From: JBKECP01 sp047974765
GTDB taxonomy: Bacteria > Pseudomonadota > Gammaproteobacteria > Pseudomonadales > Halieaceae
Direction: 5' to 3'
DNA: 64,000 nucleotides
Assembly: GCA_047974765.1 (NCBI GenBank)
Contig: JBKECP010000043.1
Location: forward strand, 124,001 to 188,000
Shown: positions 55,349 through 64,000 of the stretch, piece by piece
Layout of the letters: every line of letters starts with the position of its first letter
Numbering within the stretch: position 1 is the first letter of the stretch
The notes under the pieces: model-generated
The model's input: only the letters and a program-made list of their open reading frames with translations
What the model was told of the DNA's origin: nothing
The model's database searches: none
Made by a program: the position numbers and the translations under genes

Positions 55349-55462
55349 GATAATCTCAAACGATAAGGCAAAAACAGTCTACTGCCTGACCGGCACGAAC
55401 ACCAGCATCGCAGCAGGAGGTGTCAACCTGGCGGGTGTTGGCCTCTGGCCTCTTTTGGTACC

Positions 55463-56425
55463 ATGGATCAACTTTATACTTGCCGGACACCCTTTACCTT
55501 GCTCTACCGCCTGCTTCTTGTTGTGCCGCTGACAGCCTGCCTTGCTATCTTGCTGGCACAGCCAGCCTGTGCCCAGGCCAATACCGAGTTGGATAACCTG
55601 ATCGTACATCGCGCTGCCCTGACCTATAAGCTCGAACAACTTGAATCCACCCTGGCCATGCTGCACGAGGGCGACCTGGAACCCTGGCAAAGCAGTGATC
55701 CCAGCGTGCGAGCGTTAGCCAAAGAGGCCACCAACGTCCGGCGGCAACTATTGAATCTCAGCGAACAGGAACTGGCGCTACGCCAACAAATCCCGACCGC
55801 CAATACAGCATCAGACCCCCTTCTCCCTGATGGCAACTCTGATAGCAACATCAGCGAACTGGAGCGTTTGCGTACGCTGATTGCCAGCTACCATGCAGAC
55901 CTGCAACAGGAGCAGACAATAAAACCGTCAGAAGCATTACAGCACCGTATCGCCCAGGAAGAAGCCCGCCTGCTGTCAATGTTACATATCAAGCCCCAAC
56001 AATTACTGCTGTCAGGCATCGAGGCCAATGTTCTTCTGCGCCAGATGGACCAGCAACTGGCCGATATACAAACACAGCAATACATACGTGATATTGCCCC
56101 GATTTGCTCAATCAGAACACGTTATCAGGGCAGTTTGAGTGCTGCCGAGAATCGCAGCCTGCAACCATTGGGCCAATCATTCTATGTCGGCCGTGTCAGA
56201 CTGGGGCCCGGCGAAACCACATTGCGCGTCCACGACCAGGAATGGCGCCTTCGGCTGGCAGATAACGCAACTCCCAGCCCTTTCCTGATAATCCTGAGCA
56301 AACCTTCAGGTTCTGCTGCACAGATGCACCTGAGCCGTATTGACAGCATGATTTCAGCCAGCAATGCCCTTCACCCTGCGTGGCTGCCATCGACACTGCT
56401 AAATACAGCCGACACCGAGCATTGA
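55463..56425 (+). CDS. Exported coiled-coil protein of unknown function
   Basis: 320 aa with a signal peptide (LLLVVPLTACLAILLAQPACA). Residues about 40-190 are charged heptad-like helices (HRAALTYKLEQLESTLAML, AEEARLLSML) likely to form coiled coils; the end (residues 215-310) is beta-rich. The stop overlaps the start of mnmC (TGATG). No family recognised; context (mnmC operon) gives no clear clue. Confidence 0.65.
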   Translation: MDQLYTCRTPFTLLYRLLLVVPLTACLAILLAQPACAQANTELDNLIVHRAALTYKLEQLESTLAMLHEGDLEPWQSSDPSVRALAKEATNVRRQLLNLSEQELALRQQIPTANTASDPLLPDGNSDSNISELERLRTLIASYHADLQQEQTIKPSEALQHRIAQEEARLLSMLHIKPQQLLLSGIEANVLLRQMDQQLADIQTQQYIRDIAPICSIRTRYQGSLSAAENRSLQPLGQSFYVGRVRLGPGETTLRVHDQEWRLRLADNATPSPFLIILSKPSGSAAQMHLSRIDSMISASNALHPAWLPSTLLNTADTEH

Positions 56426-58434
56426 TGCGCCCGGATAATCAGCCCTGGCGGCCAATGCCTCGCCCGAACCTCAACTGGTCTGAAGATGGCACACCATTTT
56501 CGGACACTTTTGGTGATATCTATTATTCACGGGAGAACGGTCTGGCTGAAAGTCGGCATGTTTTTCTGGCGGGCAATCAGCTGCCTGCACGTTGGTTTCA
56601 GCATTCGCGTACAAATTTTGTTATCGCCGAAACCGGCTTTGGCACTGGCCTTAACTTCCTGCTCACCTGGCAGGCCTGGGCCGCCCTGCCACAACCCAAG
56701 CCACGTTTGCACTTTATTTCAATTGAACAATATCCCCTGCGCAAAGCCGATATTGCCAAAGCGCTGAGCTACTGGCCGGAACTTGCAGACTATACCCGGG
56801 CTCTGCTGAAGGTGTACCCCGAAGCCGTAGCCGGTGTACAGCGCCTGCTGCTGGCCGGGGGTGAACTAACGCTCGATTTATGGTGGGCTGAAGCTGGCGC
56901 AGCCCTTGCGGATATGGCTGATGCCGAACAGACACGGGTCGATGCCTGGTATCTGGATGGTTTTGCACCGGCACGCAACGCCGCCATGTGGGATCAACAG
57001 TTGCTGACAACCATTGGCAGGCTGAGCCACGAAGACGCTACAGTAGCCACTTTTACGGCTGCGGGTTCGGTTCGCAGAGCGCTTCAAAATGCGGGCTTTG
57101 AAATGCACAAAAGCCGTGGTTTTGGCCGTAAACGGGAGCAGTTACAAGGTCGGCTCAAAGGTCCCAGACCAACACACAAAACCAATGACAGCCCCTGGCA
57201 TCTACCAGCCGAACCGTCACCACCTCCCCAGAGTGTACTCGTTCTGGGTGCCGGCATGGCCGGTTGTGCCAGCGCCGCCGCCTTTGCCCGCCGCGGCCTG
57301 CCTGTCACCTTGCTGGAACAGCACACCCTGGCCGGAGCCGCTTCCGGCAACCGTCAGGGTGTACTCTACACCCGGCTCTCGCCCAGACATTCCTCTCTGG
57401 CTGACTTTGCCCTGCTCAGCTACCAGTTTGCCCACCGCCACTTCAGCCAGCTCTTTGCCAGCAGCATTCTGCGCGAAGGCATTGATGGCGCCCTCTGCGG
57501 CAGCTTCCATCAACAAAAGGCTGATGACCAGCTGGCCCTGATGAAAACGGTACTTAAAGACATCCCCGAGCTGGCTGCGGTGCTGGACAGTGCCGAGGCC
57601 AATACTGTATTGGGCATTGACCAGTCAGCCTCCGGCTACTGGTTTCCCGGCTCTGGCTGGCTGCACCCACCTGCCGTCTGTCGCGCCTGGGCCTCGCATC
57701 CTGGTATTACACTTAGAGAAAATTGCGGCCCGCTGTTACTACAACAGCGGGGTCGACACTGGCAAGCACTTGATGACACAGGTGCTGTAATTGCCGAGGC
57801 AGATTGTGTCGTCATCGCCTGCGCCGCCAGCAGTCGCTATCTTGCTGAGCTAGACTGGCTGCCCCTGCAATCTATTCGGGGCCAAACCACCTATCTGCCG
57901 GCAGGCATCCCTTTTGCCCGGTTACAGGCGGTACTGTGTCACGAGGGTTATATCACGCCATCAGACAAAGAACACTGTATTGGCGCCACCTTCAATCTCA
58001 ATGACAGTGATAGCCGTGTGCGGGCAAGCGATCACCGCGACAATCTGGATCAGCTGGCACAAGCAGTACCAGCCTGGGCCACCACACTGAATTCACTGGA
58101 TGAAAATACACTGGCGGGGCGCACCGGTTTTCGCTGTGCCAGCCCCGACTATCTACCACTGGCCGGGCCAGTACCGGACCTGCCGGTGATGTGTCAGCGC
58201 TTTGCGGCACTGCGCCACAACGCCCGCCAACAAATCCCGCAACGCGGTGCATTTATACCTGGCCTCTATCTCAATGTTGCCCACGGATCACGGGGCTTGA
58301 CCTCTGCACCACTGGCGGCAGAGCTGATTGCCAGCCTTGCCTGCAATGAAGCATTGCCGCTGTCACGCAGGCTTGGCCGGGCGTTGGCACCGGCCCGTTT
58401 TATTATCCGCAATCTGGGAAGAAACCGGCTATGA
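56425..58434 (+). CDS. mnmC: Bifunctional tRNA modification enzyme MnmC
   Basis: 669 aa, same length as E. coli MnmC (668). The N-terminal half (1-245) is a methyltransferase (ETGFGTGLNFLLTWQAW, WYLDGFAPARNAAMW), the C-terminal half (about 268 onward) an FAD oxidoreductase (VLVLGAGMAGCASAAAFARRGL). Finishes the mnm5s2U modification at tRNA wobble position 34. ATG 56425 overlaps the upstream stop; the frame to 56380 lies in the upstream gene. Its stop overlaps the next start (ATGA). Confidence 0.95.
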   Translation: MRPDNQPWRPMPRPNLNWSEDGTPFSDTFGDIYYSRENGLAESRHVFLAGNQLPARWFQHSRTNFVIAETGFGTGLNFLLTWQAWAALPQPKPRLHFISIEQYPLRKADIAKALSYWPELADYTRALLKVYPEAVAGVQRLLLAGGELTLDLWWAEAGAALADMADAEQTRVDAWYLDGFAPARNAAMWDQQLLTTIGRLSHEDATVATFTAAGSVRRALQNAGFEMHKSRGFGRKREQLQGRLKGPRPTHKTNDSPWHLPAEPSPPPQSVLVLGAGMAGCASAAAFARRGLPVTLLEQHTLAGAASGNRQGVLYTRLSPRHSSLADFALLSYQFAHRHFSQLFASSILREGIDGALCGSFHQQKADDQLALMKTVLKDIPELAAVLDSAEANTVLGIDQSASGYWFPGSGWLHPPAVCRAWASHPGITLRENCGPLLLQQRGRHWQALDDTGAVIAEADCVVIACAASSRYLAELDWLPLQSIRGQTTYLPAGIPFARLQAVLCHEGYITPSDKEHCIGATFNLNDSDSRVRASDHRDNLDQLAQAVPAWATTLNSLDENTLAGRTGFRCASPDYLPLAGPVPDLPVMCQRFAALRHNARQQIPQRGAFIPGLYLNVAHGSRGLTSAPLAAELIASLACNEALPLSRRLGRALAPARFIIRNLGRNRL

Positions 58435-59225
58435 AGATAAAAACAACCCTGAAATCCACTCTGCTGTGGCTGTTTTTGTTGCCACTGACTCATCAAACCA
58501 GCCTCGCCCAGACACAATACAGCTACCGGGTTCTGGATCAAAAAACCCAATCCCGGGCCAACTTTGTACAGGGTTTGCAAATTGTTGATGGCAATCTCTA
58601 CGTCAGCAGCGGTGGCTACGGCGAATCCCGATTGCTGCGCTACTCGATGGATAGCGGTACTTTACAGGCCAGCCAAACACTCAACCCCCGCCTCTTTGCC
58701 GAAGGACTCACTGTTGTCGATGATCTTATCTACCAGCTTACCTGGCGTGCGCGCCTGCTGATTGTCTGGGATCGACGCAGCATGAGCGTACAAAAAACCC
58801 TGCCCATTCTGACCGAAGGCTGGGGAATAACATACAATGGCCAGCAGCTGATTTATTCTGATGGCAGCGACCGGCTCTATTTTATGGATCCGTCAACCGG
58901 CCTCATCAGTCATTCCGTACAGGTTCAGCTCAAGGGCCAGCCACTGGCAAGACTTAACGAGCTGGAGTGGATCGACGGCAAAGTCTGGGCAAACGTGTGG
59001 CTAAGTGACATGATTGTTATCATCGACCCAGCCAGCGGCGTCGTTAACGGGCAAATTGATCTTGCTGGCCTGCTGCCCGAAAGTGAGCGAAAGATGGATA
59101 CCGACGTCCTCAATGGCATCGCCCAGGATCCAGCCAACGGTGCCTTATGGGTCACTGGCAAGCGCTGGCCCTGGCTCTACCGTATCGAATTGATTGAAAA
59201 AAGCCCACCAGCAAAACAACTGTAA
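58431..59225 (+). CDS. Glutaminyl-peptide cyclotransferase (plant-type)
   Basis: 264 aa with a signal peptide (LLWLFLLPLTHQTSLA). NFVQGLQIVDGNLYVSSGGYGESRLLRYSMDSG, FAEGLTVVDDLIYQLTW, LARLNELEWIDGKVWANVW and VLNGIAQDPANGALWVTGKRWPWLYRI match the five-bladed-propeller glutamine cyclotransferases. They make N-terminal pyroglutamate on exported proteins. Coupled to mnmC by an ATGA overlap. Confidence 0.88.
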   Translation: MKIKTTLKSTLLWLFLLPLTHQTSLAQTQYSYRVLDQKTQSRANFVQGLQIVDGNLYVSSGGYGESRLLRYSMDSGTLQASQTLNPRLFAEGLTVVDDLIYQLTWRARLLIVWDRRSMSVQKTLPILTEGWGITYNGQQLIYSDGSDRLYFMDPSTGLISHSVQVQLKGQPLARLNELEWIDGKVWANVWLSDMIVIIDPASGVVNGQIDLAGLLPESERKMDTDVLNGIAQDPANGALWVTGKRWPWLYRIELIEKSPPAKQL

Positions 59226-59342
59226 AACAGCAGGCGCCAGTAAGTGCCGCTCGTAGCACAGGGGCAAGACCATAGATAGAGACACGTAGCACAGATCGCT
59301 GATGTTATTTGTGTTCACCCGACAATCCAGCCAGAGACAATT

Positions 59343-62294
59343 ATGACTTCAAACTCCATGTCCAATCATACCGCTGCCATAAAAGCTCATCCGGGCTTTG
59401 AAGCGGTCCGCCAGGTCAATATCGAGGCACTGAATCTGCAAGTGGAAGAATACCGCCACCGCCAGACAGGTGCTGTGCATTACCACCTGGCCAGTGACAG
59501 CCGTGAAAATGTCTTTCTTGTGGCTTTGCGCACGGTACCCATGGATTCGACCGGTGTAGCCCATATTCTTGAACACACAGCATTGTGCGGCAGTGAGCGC
59601 TACCCGGTGCGAGATCCCTTTTTCATGATGCTGCGACGCTCACTGAATACCTTTATGAATGCTTTTACCAGCAGCGACTGGACGGCCTACCCCTTTGCCA
59701 GCCAGAATCGCAAAGACTTCGACAATCTGTTGCAGGTATATCTGGATGCCGTCTTTTTTTCCCGTCTGGATGCGCTTGATTTCGCCCAGGAAGGCCATCG
59801 GCTTGAATTTGAAGAAACCACCAACAGCGACAGCGCACTGGTCTACAAAGGTGTCGTTTTCAATGAGATGAAAGGTGCCATGAGTTCTCTTAGCAGTACC
59901 CTGTGGCAGACACTTTGCGAACAGCTCTTCCCCAGCACAAGCTATCACTACAACAGCGGTGGCGATCCGGAACATATTCCGGATCTCAGCTACGGGCAGC
60001 TCAAGCAGTTTTATAAAAGTCACTACCACCCCAGCAATGCCATTTTTATGACCTTTGGCGATATTGCCGCCGCCGAACACCAGGCGATCTTCGAGGAGCG
60101 TGCACTGCAACACTTTGAGCGCCAGAATCTGCACATCGAAGTACCTCTGGAGCAACGTCTGAGCGCACCGCTTAGGGTTGTGCGCCCCTATGCCTTTGAT
60201 GAAAGCGGCAGTAGTGACCACAAAACCCATATCGTTATCGGTTGGCTGTTGGGCGAGAGCAGCAATCTCATGCAAATGCTTGAAGCCCAGCTACTGGCCA
60301 GTGTACTGATCGACAACAGCGCCTCACCATTGATGCACGCACTGGAAACCACCGATCTGGGGCAGGCACCCTCACCTCTGTGCGGCCTGGAAGAATCCAT
60401 GCGCGAGATGGTTTTTTGCTGTGGTCTGGAAGGTTCGGATACAAAGCATGTCGATGCACTTGAAACACTTGTATTGAGAGTGATTAGCCAGCTGGCTGAT
60501 GAAGGCATCGCCCACGAACGTCTGGAAGCCGTACTGCACCAGCTCGAACTGCACCAGCGGGAGATCAGTGGCGACAGTTTTCCCTACGGCCTGCAACTAA
60601 TCCTGCAGGCACTGGGCTGTGCCACCCACTACGCCGACCCGATCGGTGTGCTCGACCTGGAACCGGTCATCGCCCGCCTGCGCAGCAATATTGCCGACCC
60701 TGATTACATCAAAAATCTGGCGCGTTCACTGCTGCTGGACAACCCTCACCGGGTCACACTCGTTATGCAGCCAGACAAAAATCTGTCCAGCCAGCGCGCA
60801 CAAAAAGAAGCCGAGCGCCTGGCCGCGATCAAAGCCAGCATGAGCGAGGCCGACAAGGCACAGGTCATCGAGCACAGTGCACAATTGCACGCGCGTCAGC
60901 AACAGGTTGACGACCCCACCGTACTACCCCGGGTTGAGCTTGCCGATGTACCCGCCACTCTGCCCGAACTGAACAGTATCAGCACCAGCGAAAACGGTGT
61001 CCACCTGACCCGCTACGCACAGGGCACCAATGGCCTCGTCTACCAACAGGTTATCTCGGAATTGCCCGGGCTGGATGAAACACAAATGCAGGCTCTGCCC
61101 CTGTATACCAACATCCTCACTGAACTGGGTGTAAAAAATACGTCCTATCTCGCCACCCAGCAACGGCAGGCTGCCAGTGTCGGCTCAATCAGCACGTTTA
61201 CATCCATGCGCGGAGACATCGACAACGAGCAGAATGTGCGCGCCTATCTGGTACTGTCATCCAAGGCGCTGGCACGCAATGCCGCCGCCCAAACAACACT
61301 GATGCTGGACACACTCAGCGCACCCAACTTCAGTGAGCGAAGCCGGATTCAGGAGCTGATCAGCCAGCAGCGGGCGCGACGGGAACAAGCCATCACCGGC
61401 AATGGTCACGGTCTGGCTATGGCCGCCGCCTGTGCTGGTATGAGTCCACTAGCGCGTCTGAACCATCAACTAAGTGGTATGGAAGGTATTCGTTCTCTGC
61501 GCGCGCTTGACCAGCGCCTGAAAGAAGCCGACACGCTGGACGACTTTGCCGAAAGTCTCAATACGCTACACCAGAAGTTGATCAGCACACCGCGCCAGTT
61601 ACTGACTATCGCCGATGAGCAACAGGTGGCCACCGTTGCCAGCCAGACACTCACCGCCTGGCAGGAAGGCCCGACAGGTAACAGTGCTGCACACTTTGCT
61701 CTGCCGCCGGTACGCGAGCAAATCCGCCAGATGTGGGTTACCAATACACAGGTAAACTTCTGTGCAAAAGCCTACCCAACCGTTGCCGTGGGCCACCCCG
61801 ACGCCGCTGCACTGGTGGTATTGGGCGGGTTTTTACGCAACGGTCATCTCCACCGGGCCATCCGCGAACAGGGCGGCGCCTATGGTGGTGGCGCCACCCA
61901 GGACAACAGTATTGCGGCCTTCCGCTTTTATTCCTACCGCGACCCAAGGCTGGAAGCCACCCTGGCAGATTTTGACACAGCCCTACCCTGGTTACTCGAC
62001 AACAGGCACGATGAGCGCAGCCTGGAAGAGGCTATCCTCGGGGTCATCAGTTCTATGGACAAGCCCAGCTCACCCGCCGGTGAGGCCAAACAGCACTTCC
62101 ACAACGCTCTATTTGGGCGCACTCACGATCAACGGGTGGAATTCAGGGAGCGCATTCTGGCCGTATCCATGGATGATCTGCGCCGGGTGGCCGTACATTA
62201 TCTGCAACCTGAAACCGCCAGCGTGGCAGTTATTACCAGCGCTTCTCAAGCCGGGGCCAGTACAGCCCTTGGCCTGGAAAGGCTTGAGCTTTGA
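59343..62294 (+). CDS. M16C zinc metalloprotease (PreP-like)
   Basis: 983 aa. HILEHTALCGSERYPVRDPFFMML contains the inverted HxxEH zinc site (near residues 73-77), with the distal glutamate in VYKGVVFNEMKGAMSS. Length and layout (four M16 domains in one chain) match presequence protease-type M16C enzymes, which degrade short peptides. ATG 59343; ATG five codons later is possible. A hairpin follows the stop. Confidence 0.92.
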   Translation: MTSNSMSNHTAAIKAHPGFEAVRQVNIEALNLQVEEYRHRQTGAVHYHLASDSRENVFLVALRTVPMDSTGVAHILEHTALCGSERYPVRDPFFMMLRRSLNTFMNAFTSSDWTAYPFASQNRKDFDNLLQVYLDAVFFSRLDALDFAQEGHRLEFEETTNSDSALVYKGVVFNEMKGAMSSLSSTLWQTLCEQLFPSTSYHYNSGGDPEHIPDLSYGQLKQFYKSHYHPSNAIFMTFGDIAAAEHQAIFEERALQHFERQNLHIEVPLEQRLSAPLRVVRPYAFDESGSSDHKTHIVIGWLLGESSNLMQMLEAQLLASVLIDNSASPLMHALETTDLGQAPSPLCGLEESMREMVFCCGLEGSDTKHVDALETLVLRVISQLADEGIAHERLEAVLHQLELHQREISGDSFPYGLQLILQALGCATHYADPIGVLDLEPVIARLRSNIADPDYIKNLARSLLLDNPHRVTLVMQPDKNLSSQRAQKEAERLAAIKASMSEADKAQVIEHSAQLHARQQQVDDPTVLPRVELADVPATLPELNSISTSENGVHLTRYAQGTNGLVYQQVISELPGLDETQMQALPLYTNILTELGVKNTSYLATQQRQAASVGSISTFTSMRGDIDNEQNVRAYLVLSSKALARNAAAQTTLMLDTLSAPNFSERSRIQELISQQRARREQAITGNGHGLAMAAACAGMSPLARLNHQLSGMEGIRSLRALDQRLKEADTLDDFAESLNTLHQKLISTPRQLLTIADEQQVATVASQTLTAWQEGPTGNSAAHFALPPVREQIRQMWVTNTQVNFCAKAYPTVAVGHPDAAALVVLGGFLRNGHLHRAIREQGGAYGGGATQDNSIAAFRFYSYRDPRLEATLADFDTALPWLLDNRHDERSLEEAILGVISSMDKPSSPAGEAKQHFHNALFGRTHDQRVEFRERILAVSMDDLRRVAVHYLQPETASVAVITSASQAGASTALGLERLEL

Positions 62295-62310
62295 ACCCGT
62301 CCTGAATATT

Positions 62311-62338
62311 TGACAGGTGTTTGCAAACAGCTGTGTCA
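62311..62338 (+). terminator. Weak hairpin after the M16 protease
   Basis: TGACA/TGTCA arms with inner TGTTT/AAACA pairing, followed by GGTTTT. Imperfect stem; low confidence. Confidence 0.35.
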
Positions 62339-62361
62339 GGTTTTCACCAGCCACGGCCGCC

Positions 62362-62544
62362 ATTACCGGCCAATATCAATTCGGTAAGCTTTTAGCCGAA
62401 TGAATAAGCGACACATGGATGTGCCGCCACAGGCTGCAAGCCTGGGCGAGTCCTGCGAAAATCAAGAGATTTCACACATTCTGCTGATTTTCAGGGACGA
62501 CCATCAAATAGTGAGAGATTCATCTATTTGATTGCCAGGTTAAT
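62362..62544 (+). repeat. Dispersed hairpin element, copy 4
   Basis: From AAGCTTTTAGCCGAATGAAT on, it follows copy 1 nearly base for base through GGCGAGTCCTGC and GATTTCACACATTC. The left end has extra bases, and the right end carries an additional hairpin ATCAAATAG/CTATTTGAT (about 62508-62532) before TTGCCAGGTTAAT. That hairpin is related to the closing stems of copies 2 and 3. The end lies 17 nt before the start of the epoxide-hydrolase-like gene. Confidence 0.85.
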
Positions 62545-62561
62545 AATAATGAGAAAATTTT

Positions 62562-63530
62562 ATGGTACGCATCCAAACCGCAACAGATATCGAGCTGGAA
62601 GTCAGCATTACCGGCAAACCCGGTGCACCAGTTATTGTTTTACTGCACGGTTTTCCGGAGACAGCCTATTCCTGGCGTCACCAGATAGCACCACTTGTCG
62701 CAGCAGGCTACCGTGTGCTTGTGCCCAACCAGCGCGGCTATGGTGCATCATCCGTACCGGGCGATGTCACAGCCTATGCAGCACGGCATCTGACAGCCGA
62801 TATTGCCGCTCTGCTCGACAGCCTTGATGTTGAACAGGCGGATATTGTCGGCCATGACTGGGGGGCGCTGGTGGCATGGCACATGGGCTATTTTTTCCCC
62901 CAGCGCTGTCGTTCTATTATTGCCGCCAGCGTACCTTTTGCCGTTCCCGGTGGACCACCTGCCGAGCGTTTTGCCCTATCCCATGGCGATCGTTTTTTCT
63001 ACATTAATTATTTTCAAACACCGGGCCTTGCCGAAAAGGAACTGGAGGCGGACCCTGAGCGTTTTTTGCGCGCCATCTGGTGGGCCACCTCAGCCGCTGC
63101 GGGCGGGTATTCCACTCTCTCCTCAAAATTGGCTGCCCAGGGTACAACAGCCTGTGAAGCATTTGAAACAGCCGTAGGCGGACGACGCCCCGACCTGCCC
63201 ACATGGCTCAATGACAGTGATCTCCAGCACTATCTCAAGCAGTTTCAACACAGTGGCTTTTTCGGTCCGGTGAGCTGGTATCGCAATTTTGATCGCAACT
63301 ATTTTGACACCTGTGATCTGACACTTGACTGCTTTAGCATGCCGACCGCTTTCATTGCGGGCTCTCTTGACCCGGTTATTGCCGATCACCGCTTTGTCAA
63401 TAACCAAAACAAATTGCTACCCAATTTTAAAGGCAGCACGCTACTGGCAGGAGTCGGCCACTGGGTACAACAGGAAGCACCTGATAATTTTAATCGTTGC
63501 CTGCTAAAAACACTGATCAGTCTGCGTTAA
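62562..63530 (+). CDS. Alpha/beta hydrolase, epoxide-hydrolase-like
   Basis: 322 aa. HGFPETAYSWRHQ (oxyanion region), GHDWGALVAWHMG (nucleophile Asp in HDWG) and GVGHWVQQEAPDNF (catalytic His) match soluble epoxide hydrolases and haloalkane dehalogenases. The NQRGYGASSVP segment supports the epoxide hydrolase side. GAG is 9-10 nt upstream of the ATG. Sits between repeat copies 4 and 5, which point the same way. Confidence 0.85.
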   Translation: MVRIQTATDIELEVSITGKPGAPVIVLLHGFPETAYSWRHQIAPLVAAGYRVLVPNQRGYGASSVPGDVTAYAARHLTADIAALLDSLDVEQADIVGHDWGALVAWHMGYFFPQRCRSIIAASVPFAVPGGPPAERFALSHGDRFFYINYFQTPGLAEKELEADPERFLRAIWWATSAAAGGYSTLSSKLAAQGTTACEAFETAVGGRRPDLPTWLNDSDLQHYLKQFQHSGFFGPVSWYRNFDRNYFDTCDLTLDCFSMPTAFIAGSLDPVIADHRFVNNQNKLLPNFKGSTLLAGVGHWVQQEAPDNFNRCLLKTLISLR

Positions 63531-63607
63531 ACAACAGCTTTTTTGCCCGGTTTTCAGTGAACCAATAAAAAAGGGTGGTCACAGCCACTCTCAATGCTTA
63601 CAGGGGT

Positions 63608-63774
63608 ATTAATCCGGCTACATAGGTTGTCGGGCTAATAGCGGCACGCAAATATGCCATCATTGCCAAAGCCGATTGTAAATCCCGTAGAATCAATGGA
63701 TTTCGCAAATTCCACCCATTTTACAGGGCGACAATCAAGGTATCCGGGAGGAGTACCTTGATTGTCAGCTTAAC
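63608..63774 (+). repeat. Dispersed hairpin element, copy 5 (divergent)
   Basis: Begins ATTAATCCGG, then GGGCTAATAGCGGCACGCAAATATGCC, GAATCAATGGATTTCGCAAATTCC and CAGGGCGACAATC, the block order of copies 1-4. Ends with a 13-bp stem GACAATCAAGGTA/TACCTTGATTGTC (63730-63766) before AGCTTAAC. It lies between the epoxide-hydrolase-like gene and the end of the convergent Spy-like gene. Confidence 0.7.
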
Positions 63775-63786
63775 AATACTGTTATA

Positions 63787-64000
63787 TCAGTCGTGACGGC
63801 GCTCATGCTTCGGATGTCTGCTGTCACATTTGTCATCTTTAGCACCTTTGCCATCACGGTGCCTATCACCACGATCACCACGTTTTTCATCGTGTTGCCG
63901 GGTCCATTTATCCATTTCAGCCTGCTGCTCTTCAGTCAGCACAGCACGGACGGCATTTTGGGTTTCAGCCATGCGATAGGTCATACGGGCGGTAATATCA
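63787..64000 (-). CDS. Spy/CpxP-like LTxxQ protein, truncated by window edge
   Basis: The frame remains open to the last base (upstream residues read DITAR before the first ATG), so the start lies outside the window. Visible are AVLTEEQQAEMDKW (LTxxQ motif) and a tail rich in H, D, K and R (RGDRGDRHRDGKGAKDDKCDSRHPKHERRHD). The LTxxQ helix is typical of Spy/CpxP periplasmic chaperones; the charged tail could bind metal. Confidence 0.7.
   Translation of the reverse strand, partial: DITARMTYRMAETQNAVRAVLTEEQQAEMDKWTRQHDEKRGDRGDRHRDGKGAKDDKCDSRHPKHERRHD

Noticed and set aside
62362..63774. Elements as integron attC sites flanking a gene cassette
   Set aside because: Ends do not fit the core (RYYYAAC...GTTRRRY), most copies do not flank cassettes, and no integrase is visible.

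Overview
The window looks like a chromosome segment of a free-living, probably marine gammaproteobacterium, closest in flavour to the Cellvibrionales/Pseudomonadales. The reasons are a Pseudomonas-type GltX, a 180-kDa NAD-glutamate dehydrogenase, RMF, the SdhE/YgfX pair, MnmC, DusA, PepN, HrpA and several exported proteins with C-terminal sorting tails. Base composition is balanced and genes are densely packed. No prophage, IS transposase, CRISPR array or rRNA operon is visible. The lineage is an inference from gene content.

Layout. 0.1-2.6 kb: a dispersed repeat, a 62-aa orphan, a secreted M20 peptidase and rmf. 2.7-7.5 kb: NAD-GDH, divergent from a six-gene MoxR/Bat operon (7.8-14.9 kb: MoxR, DUF58, DUF4381, VWA, VWA-TPR, BatD). 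14.9-20.5 kb (minus strand): nadK, GlpG-like rhomboid, DUF1315, DUF2797, pepN. 20.5-22.2 kb: an AT-rich stretch and a glycine-rich exported protein with an IPTL-like tail. 22.3-26.6 kb: a complete nickel-pincer (lar) operon, small membrane protein-larA-larC-larE-larB. 26.8-29.7 kb: a VIT/VWA surface protein with a GlyGly-type tail, followed by a rhombosortase. 29.8-34.4 kb: ygfX, sdhE, ygfZ, a methyltransferase-like protein, bactofilin, a PEP-CTERM protein and tRNA-Ala(GGC). 34.5-44 kb: sdaA, tandem thioredoxin-fold protein, gltX, DUF885 peptidase, beta-propeller, dusA, transaldolase, TerB-like. 44-48.9 kb: a STAS/PP2C partner-switch pair, mlaA, and a copper-binding RiPP operon (hvfA-hvfB-hvfC). 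49-55.3 kb: hrpA, fadD, a conserved unknown. 55.4-64 kb: unknown periplasmic protein, mnmC, glutaminyl cyclase, M16 protease, epoxide-hydrolase-like protein and a truncated Spy/CpxP-like gene.

The most unusual structure is a family of at least five intergenic elements of about 125-185 bp (98-223, 33727-33902, 52861-53028, 62362-62544, 63608-63774). They have complementary ends and modular hairpins, and paired arms of the hairpins vary together. Four of the five point toward the following gene and end 20-47 nt before its start codon, so they would be transcribed as 5' leaders. I recognise no named family for them.

Functional modules that work together: RiPP precursor plus its modification pair for copper; LarB/LarE/LarC making the nickel cofactor for the LarA homologue; rhombosortase processing its neighbouring VIT/VWA substrate; PP2C phosphatase acting on its STAS partner; and the MoxR ATPase acting on the membrane VWA proteins.
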